From: Mycoplasma sp. OR1901
GTDB taxonomy: Bacteria; Bacillota_I; Bacilli_A; Mycoplasmatales; Metamycoplasmataceae
Assembly: GCF_013348745.1 (NCBI RefSeq)
Contig: NZ_CP054666.1
Coordinates: 248,001 to 312,000 of the forward strand
Direction: 5' to 3'
DNA: 64,000 nucleotides
The notes beneath the pieces are model-generated. The model was not told the DNA's origin, searched no databases, and saw only the letters and a list, made by a program, of their open reading frames with translations. A program made the translations under genes and the position numbers. Below are positions 1-9,585 of the stretch, piece after piece. Position 1 is the first letter of the stretch; the number at the start of each line of letters is the position of its first letter.

Positions 1-2728
1 ATACTGAAACCATTTCGTTATTCTTTGTTCTTATACCACTACCTGAAGCTCCACCACCTGGGACATAGTTTCTAGGTAAGTATTCTAAACCGTATAGTAT
101 ATATTTTTTATCATCATTAGAAACATATAAGTTTTTGAATGGTACATGTTTTGCACCAACTGTTGGAGATGAAATAAACGCATCTACAACTCCTGGTTTA
201 TCAATGAAACCACGTCATGCAACGTTATATGATAAGAAATTACCTCTATCTAATTTTTCTTTTGTTGCTTTATCAAAACCATCTTCAGAAACTGTTAACT
301 TATAAAAGTTACCATCAGCGTTTGTTCACATACTGTAACCATATTCACGTGCTTTGATTTCATCGCTTTCTTCGTATTGTTCGATAAATCAATCAAGTCA
401 AGTTGTAGTTTTACTTTTTGGATAACCTAAAATAATTAATTGATCTAAAGTGTTTAAATCAAAATTTTGAGAATAAATAGGGTTATTAATTTTATTGTAA
501 TCTTTTAAATATGATGTTGATTTAAATTTAACTTTATCTTTTTCTTCTCAATTTGCATAATCGTTTGTTATTCATTTTGCAAACTCTTCTGGTGTTTTAT
601 TATCTAAATATTGTTTATCGAATTTTGCAAAATCAATTTCAATTATTGAGAAGTCTAAAAATTCTTCTACATCTTCATATTTAGTTTTTTGTTCATCGAT
701 TAAATATTGTGAAGGTTTTGTATTTAAGTAATCCTTGGCATCGAAAATTCTTCTAACAGCTTTTCCTTTTACAGATGCTGTATTGTATTTTTCTTCGTCT
801 AAAGGTATTACTTTAACTTTAGAATAGTCACCAGTTACAGCTTTTTTGTTAACGTTTGTCATTGACATACCAGTAAATCTATTTTCTTTTATAGCATCCG
901 CAACGTGTAAGTTTGTTCCGAAGTAGAATTTTGTTGGGTAGTGACCATTCTCTGGAAGTTCGTAGTCCATAATTCACATAGTTCCCGCAGTAACATCTGA
1001 AGAATTAACAAATTTATTTTGAATATCTCACATGCTTTCTGCTTTATCAATAAACGCTTTAGCGTTATTTTTTGTTTCTTGTTTTATTTCTGGATCTTTA
1101 TTTATTTTATCTAAAACTTGATTTTTATAAACATTTAAATAGTCGGTGTATATTCTTGCGGCTCCATCTTCGTCACCATTCATTTGTTTTACCAATGCTC
1201 TAAACATTTCTATTGTGATTTCTTCTAAATATTCTTGACGTGGATTTTCCATTGTGTCACCACCAGCTTCTTTGATTCTTCTTATAAAATCATTTCTAGC
1301 ATTTTGGTCATTAATATGTTTTGCAAATTCTTCTAATCTCTCTGGATTCTTAATATGTTTTTTAAGTAGATTTTTTTGTGCTTCATCTTCACTTGCAAAG
1401 AAATTGTTAATTTCAATATGATAAGTTGAATAAGATGCATTTAAATAGTTTTTGTTTGTTATTCTTCTAGCTAAACCTTGTTCAAAACCTTGTTTTTTAC
1501 CAAGTGAGTCTACTCAAGAATCTTTTTTACCAATTTCCATTACGTCGTTTAATGCTAATCCTAAAACTTGATTATTATTTCCGTATTTTGGTAATGTGAA
1601 ACCTTTATAAGCTGCACTTTCGTATGGGCTGAAACCAACTTTGGCTGCTTCGGTATTAAAGTGATTTATATTATCTTGTGTGTTAGTGTTAATTTCTGGT
1701 CTAATTTTAGCTAAATCACCATTACTTTTAATATATCCTTTTAAAGCTGTTAGATAAATGTTATCGTCATACTTAAATTTATCAATTGGTGTTTTTTTAA
1801 TATACTCTTTGATTTCTTCGTTTGAAGTAGGTTTCTTTAGTCCACCTAATTCGATTCCACCATATTGTTGACCAGTTTCATCTAAACCTTGTTCATTTGA
1901 ATTAAAGCCACTTACTTTAATTTGTTTAACATCTGATGTTTGACCTGTTAATCTATTTATAAATGTTAAGTAAAAGACAACATTTCCAGTTCTGTTTGGA
2001 TTTTCTTCTCCTTCAACACCTTTAACATTGTTTATTGTAATATCTAGGAATCATGCATATTTATCGCTTGGAATAAATTTATCTAATGATGCATTTCTAA
2101 TTACTTGCGATGGTAAAACTTCATTTTTATTTTGATTTCTAAGACTTTGATATTTAAAATCAAAGTGAGTACCTTCGGTAGGATTGCTAATTACTTCATT
2201 AAACTGTTGTTTTGATAATTCTTTTTGTTCGTCAGTTGCAGGTTTTTCCGCTTCTTGTGAAGCCTCTAAAAATAAATCTAATAGTTGTTTATTTTTATCT
2301 TTAACTTCAGTTGCATTACTTGCACTTGTTAATTTTGTGTTAATTTCATTTCTTTTATTTTGATCAACAATTTTTCTTGTTACTTCTTTTGTGTCTTCGA
2401 TTAATTTATCTGAGTCACCATTTTCTAAAATTGTTTTTTTAATGTTATCTAGAACTGTATTAAGTTCTTTATCAGTTTTTGCTTCATTGATATTTGCTAA
2501 TATTTCATCTTTATTATAAACTTCACTAGAAAAGAAATTTGTTAATGCTGTCATTTTTTCTTTTTTAGTATCTAGTGGTGTTAAAGATTGATTATTGTTT
2601 GTGTTATTAGAATTCTTATTTTTAGTATTGGTTGTATTCGAATTACTTGTTCCACAAGAAATTGCAGTAACAACGGATGTTATACCAAAAGTTAAGGATA
2701 ATAATTTTGTTCATTTATTTGTTTTCAT
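1..2728 (-). CDS. mip: MIP-type immunoglobulin-cleaving serine protease lipoprotein (3' end cut by window)
   Basis: Chymotrypsin-like serine protease that works with MIB: in characterised mycoplasmas MIB captures IgG and MIP cuts the heavy chain. About 909 residues are visible. The start at 2728 follows an AGGAGAG ribosome site and begins a lipoprotein signal peptide (MKTNKW start, lipobox TAIS-C near residue 25), followed by an Asn/Thr-rich linker. A triad can be placed: His608 in FGTNLHVAD, Asp692 in LDFSIIEIDF, and Ser895 in GGASGSG just inside the window edge. Several in-frame TGA codons encode Trp. It starts 9 bases after the upstream MIB stop, so it is co-transcribed. The C-terminus lies outside the window. 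Family assignment rests on motifs and context; whether this copy is active is inferred. Confidence 0.88.
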
Positions 2729-2737
2729 TTCTCTCTC

Positions 2738-5092
2738 CTATGTAAATTGTAAAGCCTCATCACTAAAGACAACGTCATAACCGTTTCTTTTTAATAATTC
2801 AAATAGAGCGACATTTGTTTTATCAACTTTGATTGTATTGTTTAGATGTCCAAGTGAAATTAAAGTTCTCAATTCATTGATACCATTAAAGTTTAATGTA
2901 CCATTACCTTTAATGTAAACGGATTGTGTTTGGTTATTATTTGAAAAAGTAATTTCAGGTGAAGGTGGTCCCATTTCACCGACTACTATGTTTTTTGAAA
3001 ATCCTGCGTTATTTAAATCGTTTGCGTCTATATCGAAGAAAGGACTATCGTTAAAGAATTTAACTTTTCTAACTTTCTTTTGTGGTTTTTCAGGATGTAC
3101 AATATCATTAAAAACTAAGTTATTAAGTGATCTAATTTTATGAACTCTAGTAAAATCTAAATTCATTGGGTATTCATAATCTCCACCACTAAAGAAAGGT
3201 TCGTGATTTCTTGCTCAATAAACCATTCTTAAACCATCATTAATTCTTTTGAATTTAGCTTTATTATCTGTTGCATTTTCATCTAGGTCACGTTTGTCAA
3301 ATGATATTGTATTAAATACTAATCTAGTAGCAACTTTTGAACCAGATTTATAATCAAAACTTACGTTATAATCGATGCTATTGATTCAAGCAACATTACG
3401 GAATGAAAGTGGATTTAAATTTCATTCTGGTTTTAATGAATTTCCTTCTGTGTAAAGTGATAACTCATCAATTTCTTTATATTCGAGTTCTATTAAAGAA
3501 GAAGTGTTAGCCGCGGCAGCATCAAAGAATAGTTCTAATTGTGGTAATTTTTTAGGTAATGCTTTTAAAATATCTTTAAATTTTTGACCAGCGGATTTTT
3601 GACCCATATTTAAAATTCTATATGATGTTATTTCAACATTGTCTTTTTGAAGCTCTTCTATTAGGGATTTAGTTTTTTCATAAGCTCTATCATCACTAGC
3701 ATCGATACTTACAACAGTTCCGTGTGTTCTTGTGATATCAGGATCATTATTTGTTCTGTATAATTCATAAATTTGAATACCATTAATATCTTTTACATTG
3801 TATTTTCCAAATTTAGGATCGTTTTTTACATCCCTTTTTTCTCATCCGGGGTATAAACCATCTTTAATTTGTCCACCAGTTCTTCACATTCAATCATTGT
3901 AACCAAAAGCTCTTTTTGCAACATTATCTCTATAATATCTATTCAACACTTGGTTATGTCCATCAGGAACTGAACCAATATGTGTGCTTATTTCACCTTT
4001 TTCATTTATATATGCACCTTCTGCGCCTAAAGTGTACCCTTCTTTAAATCAATTCTCAACATCATTAGAAATTTTTGTTAACTTACTTTGGTCAAGGTGA
4101 TCCATAAGTCATAACAGTCTTTCATATTTGATTTTTTCAAAATCTTTACCTTCATAAAGTTTTTTATGTTCAGGTCATTCAATTTGACCGTCAGGTGTTA
4201 GAAATTTAACAAAGTTTTTTTCGTTTTTAGGGTCGAATAGTAAACCGAATCTATCATTAAACTTACTAAATGTAAGTTGGTTTGATGGTCTGCTAAAATA
4301 AAGTTCTCAATCTCATTTTTCACCAGTTCTTTTTGTTTGTTCTAGTATTAATTTATAGTCTTCTAAATGTGACTTGAATAAACTTTGATTTGTGAATAAG
4401 AAGTTTGATGCTTTTGTAATTTGAGCTTTTCTTAATTCGTCAGTTGCTTCAATACTTGTAATTCTTGTACCAATAACATCGACATATTTAATTCTATTAT
4501 TGATGTTATTTTCTATATCGTATTTTTCAACTATTCTTTCTTTAGGGAATTCTCTTTTAACTCTTACTTTAACACCATCAATAACCGCTCTATTATCGGC
4601 TTGTCCCGGTTCTGGATCTTTAACATCTTCTGGTATTGGTTCAGGAACAACTTTAACAATTGGTGTGGGTGTTTCAGTTGGTTTAGGTTCCACTTTTTCG
4701 ATAGGTTCTGGTATTGGTTTAGGTGTAACAATTTTTGGTTTTTCTTTAGGAACCGGAATAGGTTTTATTAAAACTTTTTTTCTTTCAGGATTTATTTCAT
4801 TTTTAATTATTTCTTTTTCTTTAATTGGTTTGGGCTTTATTTCTTCAATAGGTTCAGGTTTTGGAATTTCTTTTAAATTATCATCCATTATTGAGTTTTC
4901 ACTGCTAACCACATCAAGATTATCTTTATTAATTAATTTAGGTCTTGTGTTTTTAATTCTAAAATCATATTCATTAGAATTTTTAATTGATGAAAATTTG
5001 TAAATACCTGTAGCAAGGAAAGTTGAAATGGTTAACGAAGAAACTACTAGTATTAAATTAACTTTGTTTTTCTTAAGTTTAAAAAAGTTCAT
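2738..5092 (-). CDS. mib: MIB-type immunoglobulin-binding protein, second paralogue
   Basis: 784 residues, the usual size of mycoplasma Ig-binding (MIB, 'Ig-blocking virulence') proteins. These sit on the surface, grip the antibody light chain and hold it for MIP. It has a short N-terminal uncleaved signal/TM segment (about residues 11-31). The conserved-looking FRIKNT..LINKDNLD stretch follows, then a Pro/Lys/Glu-rich wall-less stalk (about residues 70-160), then a globular body with several TGA-encoded Trp. The start at 5092 is set by AGGAGG five bases upstream. The gene lies 26 bases after the first paralogue and 9 bases before mip. The C-terminal domain (LVFNDI..FFDID motifs) parallels that of the upstream copy, so the two are duplicates that have diverged strongly. 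Confidence 0.85.
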
Positions 5093-5118
5093 TCATACCT
5101 CCTTTAAGTTTTTAAATA

Positions 5119-7476
5119 TTATGAGAATACTAAATCATCATCTTGTTCGTTGTATGGTTTTACGTTGTAACCACTATTTTTTAGTTGATTGATTAATCCA
5201 ACTTCATCTTGTGGGACTTCAATAATACTATTTCTAGTGAATGTTTTATCACTAAAGTCAATTAGTGTAGTTAAGTTATTAAATCCTTTACTATCTAATA
5301 AATGCCCTTTAGTAGTTCCTTTAATACGTATTTTATTTGTTAATTTACCGTTATCAAAGATTATTTTAGATTTAGGTACGTTATAAGGATTTCTATCGAT
5401 TATGTCATAAAATTGTGCATTATTTAATTCGTTAGTATCTATTTCAAAGTAGTCTTTATTGTTGAATAATACTAATCTTCTTAATTTTCTTACTCCACGA
5501 TTTTTGTTTTCAATATCATTGAAAACTAAGTATCTTAATGATTTCATATCTGGAACTCTACTTAGGTCTAAACCTGTTGGGTAACTGTTACCTGCTTCAT
5601 TTCTATCAGGTTTAAGTCCAGGTCCAAAACCACCTTGGAATATTTTTTCGTTATTTCTAACTCAATAAGCCATACGTAGACCGTTGTTGACTGAAGTAGC
5701 ATCAACACCGTTTGCATTTTTTATAAAGTCTTCTTTATCGAAAGATAAACTATCGAATGTAATTCTAGTTACTACTTTAGTGTTTGGTCCGTAACCGAAA
5801 CTAACATTATAATCTGCGGTATTTACTCAAGCAGCACCTTTAACGGCTCACGGATTTAAGTTTCATGCTTCAGCTAGTGAATTTGTTGATGTATAGAATG
5901 ACATTTCATCAATTTCTTTATCTTTAAGTGCTCTTAAAGATGAAGTATTAGTACTTTCTAAGAATAATTCAAGTAAAGGTATTTTGTTTGGTAACGCTTC
6001 AAAAATATCTTTAAATCTTTGTGAACTATCATTTTTACCAATGTTTTTAAATCTAAATCCAACAACTTGGATATTTTTTGATTTAATTGAATTAATTAAT
6101 TTTAATGCTTTATTATATCCAACGCTATTACTTGCGTCAATTGTAATAACATCGGCTTCATTAAGTTTACCACTTTCGCTATTATCTCTTGTTAGGTGAT
6201 CAACTTTAATTCCATCACCTGGTTCAATGTCTAATCCATGATTACTTGCATATGTTTTCGTAATATCATAGTTAGATCAACCGTTATATCCTCCGTTAGC
6301 TATTTGTTCAGGATTACGGTTGTAAATAGTTTTGTGTCCGAATACTCTTTTTTCAACGTTATTTCGTTCGTATTCGGCGGTTACTTTATTAACGATAGGC
6401 GAGTAAGTATGTGAATCAAGTTCACCATTTTCGGTAATATAAATATTTGGATCATTCGGATCAATGAAATACCCTTTTTGTAATTGATTTTGAGCATTTA
6501 AAGTAGGTCTTTTAAATTTATCAAAATCAATATATGTTATAAGTGCTACATCACTAATTTTTATTTCACGACGATTACCGGCTCTATCATAATATTCATA
6601 ACTACCTGGTATTCTTCTTATTTCATCATATTTTTCAACTCCTTCCGGAATTAAAAATTCTTTAATTTTATCACCGTTATTTAGTAATCTACCAAATTTG
6701 TAAACTATATCAATATAGTAGTCTTCATTTTGGCCAATTAATGATTTTTTGTCTGTTTCAGTTTGTTTAGTATTTAATTTAAATTCATTTAAGATGTAAC
6801 TAAATGATTTTATTTTTCTAGAAATAGACTTTCTTGCATTTTCGGCAGTTTTTTCAATTAATTGATCTGTAACTTTAATACCGTTTAAATCTGGTGTAAT
6901 TTCAGCTCTATATGGTACTCTATTTACGATACCTTTTTCGATATCGTTTCTAAAGTCTTGTCTTTCCGGGAACTCAGTAACACTAACTTCAACTTCACCA
7001 AAATTTTCATACACCTTTTTAATTGTCTTAGTTTTAGGTTGCTCTTTTGGTTTAGGTGTAGGTTCTGTTTTAGGGTTAAGTTTTGGTTCTTCCTTAGGTT
7101 TTATAGGTTCTATTATTACATCAGGAATAATCTTTTTAGGTTCTTCAACCGGTTTAGGTTTGGGTTTTTCTTTAGTTATAATGGGTCTGTCAATAATTAC
7201 ATTTTTAATTGGCTTAGGTTTAGGTTTCTCGATGGGAACTGGTTTAGGCTCTAGTTTTTCTTTGATGTTTTTATCTATAACACTTGCTGTATAGTCTTTT
7301 AAATCTAAGTTATTTTTATTGATAATTTTAGTATCACTATTTCTTATAACGAAGTCTACGCCGTTATTATTTTGACTTAAATTGTTGGATGCATAAACAA
7401 CAACACCAGTTAAAACGCTTACCGATGCTCCTGATAATGTAATTAATAAATTAACTTTTGCTTTTCTATTAAACAT
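5119..7476 (-). CDS. mib: MIB-type immunoglobulin-binding protein, first paralogue
   Basis: 785 residues with the same architecture as the next gene: N-terminal membrane anchor (about residues 8-31), FVIRNSDTKIINKNNLDLKD motif, long Pro/Lys/Glu-rich stalk (about residues 70-155), then the body and the C-terminal LVFNDIE..YFEIDTNEL domain. First gene of the MIB-MIB-MIP operon. The start is preceded by GAGG and a TATAAT box at 7501-7506 on the minus strand. The role as antibody capture factor is family knowledge. Two non-identical copies may bind different Ig classes or host species variants, which is inference. No frameshift was seen when TGA is read as Trp. Confidence 0.85.
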
Positions 7477-7500
7477 ACTTATTTACCTCGATATATCTAA

Positions 7501-7506
7501 ATTATA
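7501..7506 (-). promoter_or_regulatory. Probable -10 box of the MIB-MIB-MIP operon
   Basis: TATAAT on the minus strand, 25 bases upstream of the first mib start codon, giving a short leader that carries the GAGG ribosome site. No convincing -35 was seen, which is common in mycoplasmas. Confidence 0.5.
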
Positions 7507-7691
7507 TAATTTTAACAATTTAAAGAAGGTTTTTAAATTTTTTATAGATTTTATTAAATTAGTAGTTTTATGCCTATTTTATAGGGAGAAACGAATATTT
7601 TATGACTATAATCATAAATTATTTTTTAAAAAAATATTCCCGTTTTAGTTCTTTTTTTACATTTTTTAAAAAAAATGTATTGTAAGGAGTT
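7507..7691. other. Intergenic region between mib and the transporter remnant
   Basis: Very AT-rich, no gene. It holds an imperfectly centred palindrome of A/T runs bounded by ACA and TGT at 7659-7678, which could fold as a weak bidirectional hairpin, and an AAGGAG ribosome site for the remnant at 7692. Confidence 0.35.
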
Positions 7692-8019
7692 ATGGGATTA
7701 TCAAACCACAAAATTGTTTTCCACCTTACTCTAATTAGTATTGGTTTCTATATTACCTTTGCTTATAACAATGTTATAGATAGTATATTCTATGGTCTTG
7801 AAAAAACAAATTACATGTTATTCCAATCACTATTTGTTAATATTACTTTTATGGAATAATGTTCGTATTATATAAAACCAATGCTTGAGTTCTATTTTAG
7901 ATTCAATAGCATTAATGTTCGCTGGTGGTACAGCCGTAGACTCTGTGTTAACATACGGAATGTTCTATTGAGTTTTAAAGAAAAGAAACATTAATATACT
8001 AGAAATTGTTAAAAACTAA
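7692..8019 (+). pseudogene. Frameshifted C-terminal fragment of a polytopic transporter (MATE-like)
   Basis: An AAGGAG site and ATG at 7692 open a hydrophobic frame that stops at 7857-7859. The protein continues in a second frame (YFYGIMFVLYKTNAW) and then in a third (LDSIALMFAGGTAVDS..), ending at 8017-8019. At least two frameshifts therefore break one ancestral membrane protein. Only about 105 residues remain and the N-terminal helices are missing. The NVIDSIFYGL..KTNYMLFQS pattern resembles the last helices of MATE-type multidrug exporters, but this is a weak recognition by eye. It is followed by a clear terminator. Confidence 0.6.
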
Positions 8020-8034
8020 TATATACAGAGTTTT

Positions 8035-8070
8035 ATCACTTAAATTCATTTAGAATTTAAGTGATTTTTT
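8035..8070 (+). terminator. Rho-independent terminator
   Basis: Perfect 13-bp stem (8035-8047 with 8053-8065), 5-base loop, then a T run. It separates the decayed transporter from the repeat array and Fic gene. Confidence 0.85.
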
Positions 8071-8084
8071 ATACTTTCGCATTA

Positions 8085-8330
8085 TTCCGTAAAACACGTA
8101 TATTGTTCCGGTAATTTTAGTATTGTTCCGTAAAACTCATTATATTGCTTTCAAAAATTGGTTATCATTCCGCAAAGTGAATTATTATAGTTCATGAAAT
8201 TGCTTTTTGTCTCTCAAAATACATTGTATCATTCCGAAAATTTGTTTTATTGTTCCGCAAAACTCATTATATGGCTCTTAAAAATTGGTTATTGTTCCGG
8301 AAAATACATTATATCGTTCCGTAAAGATGA
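8085..8330 (+). repeat. Array of about 12 degenerate ~21-bp repeats centred on TTCCG
   Basis: TTCCG occurs at 8085, 8106, 8126, 8168, 8232, 8253, 8295 and 8317. Variant units (CTTTC, TTCAT, CTCTC, CTCTT) fill the gaps at 8148, 8191, 8211 and 8275. Spacing is 20-23 bases, mean about 21.1, which is two helical turns. A typical unit reads ATTG-TTCCGTAAAA followed by a looser CTCATTAT-like part. A higher-order copy is visible: units 3-4 (8126-8167) match units 9-10 (8253-8294) at most positions. The array fills the whole interval between a terminator and the promoter of the HTH-Fic gene. Phased operator sites for that HTH protein are the simplest reading. It lacks the spacer structure of a CRISPR. 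Confidence 0.85.
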
Positions 8331-8354
8331 TATACTTTTTTAAGTAAAAGGTGG
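8329..8354 (+). promoter_or_regulatory. Candidate promoter and ribosome site of the HTH-Fic gene
   Basis: A TATACT -10-like box at 8331-8336 and AGGTGG at 8349-8354, nine bases before the ATG. The last TTCCG repeat (8317) falls where the upstream promoter element would be, so a repeat-binding protein would probably affect RNA polymerase. Confidence 0.4.
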
Positions 8355-8363
8355 TAATTTTTT

Positions 8364-9256
8364 ATGTATATGACAATTAAAGAAATTGCTAAAAAATGAA
8401 ATATATCTGAAAGAAGAATAAGAAAGCTATGTACTGAAGGGAGAATACTCGGTGCATATAAAGTAGGGAAGGTTTGAAATATACCTTCAAATGCACTAAA
8501 ACCTGTTGATACTAGATATAAAAGTGTAGAACCATTAATTCATATAATAGAAAGTAAATTAGAGAAAATAAAGAAAAAAAGATCATTAACAAGTGGAGAA
8601 TTAGAAAGATTAAATGAACAATTTTTAACAGAATATACTTATAATTCAAACGCTATCGAAGGTAATACTTTAACATTACGGGAAACTGATATGGTACTCA
8701 GAGGACTTACAATAAATGAAAAGTCATTAAATGAACATTTAGAAGTTATCGGTCATAAAGAAGCTTTTGAATACGTAAGAGAACTAGTGAGCGAAGATGT
8801 TGAACTAACCGAAAATGTAATCAAAATATTCACTATCTTGTTTTAACTAATAAAAAACAAGATAGAGGTGTTTATAGAAAGGTGCCAGTTACAATTATGG
8901 GTGCCCCACATGAGCCTGTTCAACCATATTTAATTGTTCCTAAAATGGAACAATTACTTGAAAATTATAAAAACAGTAATGAAGATATAATTACTAAACT
9001 TGCTAGATTTCATATAGAATTCGAGCATATTCATCCATTTATTGATGGAAATGGAAGAATTGGAAGGTTATTAATAAATTTAGAGCTTATGAAAGCAGGT
9101 TATCCGCCAATTGATATTAAGTTCACTGATAGACTTAAATATTATGAAGCTTTTGATGAATATCATTTGAAAAATAACATATTTGCGATGGCTGATTTGT
9201 TTGCAAAATACTTAAATAAAAGACTTGATTTTTATCTATCAATTTTAGATTTTTAA
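8364..9256 (+). pseudogene. HTH-Fic protein (class II Fic AMP/NMP-transferase), one frameshift
   Basis: Two frames together encode about 297 residues. An N-terminal excisionase/MerR-like helix-turn-helix comes first (MTIKEIAKKW, ISERRIRKL, residues 1-55). A helical domain follows with the class II Fic auto-inhibition motif SNAIEG ([ST]xxxE[GN]). The Fic core is in the second frame, with an intact HPFIDGNGRIGR catalytic motif. The frame breaks near 8822-8830, where ATC AAA ATA TTC should read ATC AAA AAT ATT C. One A appears to be missing, so the first frame ends at TAA soon after. Fic domains usually transfer AMP from ATP to Ser/Thr/Tyr of targets, often as toxins. Whether frameshifting restores the protein is unknown. 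A decayed second copy lies at 14152. Confidence 0.8.
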
Positions 9257-9261
9257 CCCTA

Positions 9262-9279
9262 TATATCTTAAACTTTTAA
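9262..9279 (+). repeat. 18-bp direct repeat, left copy
   Basis: TATATCTTAAACTTTTAA occurs here, just after the Fic stop, and again at 13814-13831, just after the PI-PLC gene. The two copies bracket the IS1634-like tail and the whole PI-PLC gene. The 3' flank of the second Fic copy (after 14633) is related but diverged. Confidence 0.6.
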
Positions 9280-9291
9280 GCAAAAGTATAA

Positions 9292-9500
9292 CTAAATAAT
9301 GTTTTTATTAAGATTTATAAGTTTTTCGCTTATAAATTTTTCATCAATTTCAAGGAGATTTAATATCTCCTTTTGTTTTGTGGTTAACATATATTTAAAT
9401 TTAAAAACGTTGTTAATTTTGTAAACTTCTATTTTAGAAAGTTCTGAAAAAAATGTATTAAATGTTGCTCCACTATGGTCTAAGTTAGGTGAAAAAGTTG
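9292..9500 (-). pseudogene. C-terminal remnant of an IS1634-like transposase
   Basis: Reading the minus strand from about 9497 to the TAG at 9292-9294 gives about 68 residues ending with FFSELSKIEVYKINNVFKF and LTTKQKEILNLLEI. This resembles the ExIxxY..TKKQKEILKALGI tail of IS1634-family DDE transposases. There is no start, no catalytic domain and no terminal repeats, so only the tail survives. It explains most of the gap between the Fic gene and the PI-PLC gene. Family call is by memory of the C-terminal pattern. Confidence 0.5.
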
Positions 9501-9505
9501 TATAA
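9500..9505 (+). promoter_or_regulatory. Candidate -10 box of the PI-PLC gene
   Basis: TATAAT about 80 bases upstream of the GTG start. The leader between them has AAAAAGGAG at 9572-9580 as ribosome site and no other clear element. Confidence 0.4.
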
Positions 9506-9585
9506 TTTAAATTAATATTTTAATATATCTTTAAAAGAAATTGCTTGAATTTTATAAATTACTTTCGATCAAAAAAGGAGAAAAT

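Noticed and set aside
4500..5003. Plus-strand Gly/Ser/Leu-rich reading frame
   Set aside because: It is the antisense shadow of the proline-rich stalk of the MIB gene; no ribosome site and improbable composition.
6958..7254. Plus-strand Phe/Arg-rich reading frame
   Set aside because: Antisense of the Pro/Lys repeat region of the other MIB gene.
8085..8330. CRISPR array
   Set aside because: Units are 20-23 bases, degenerate and contiguous, with no constant repeat separated by unique 30-base spacers and no cas genes nearby.
8815..8835. Classic homopolymer phase-variation switch in the Fic gene
   Set aside because: The A run is only four bases, too short for typical slipped-strand switching; a simple indel or error is as likely, so it is listed only as an open question.
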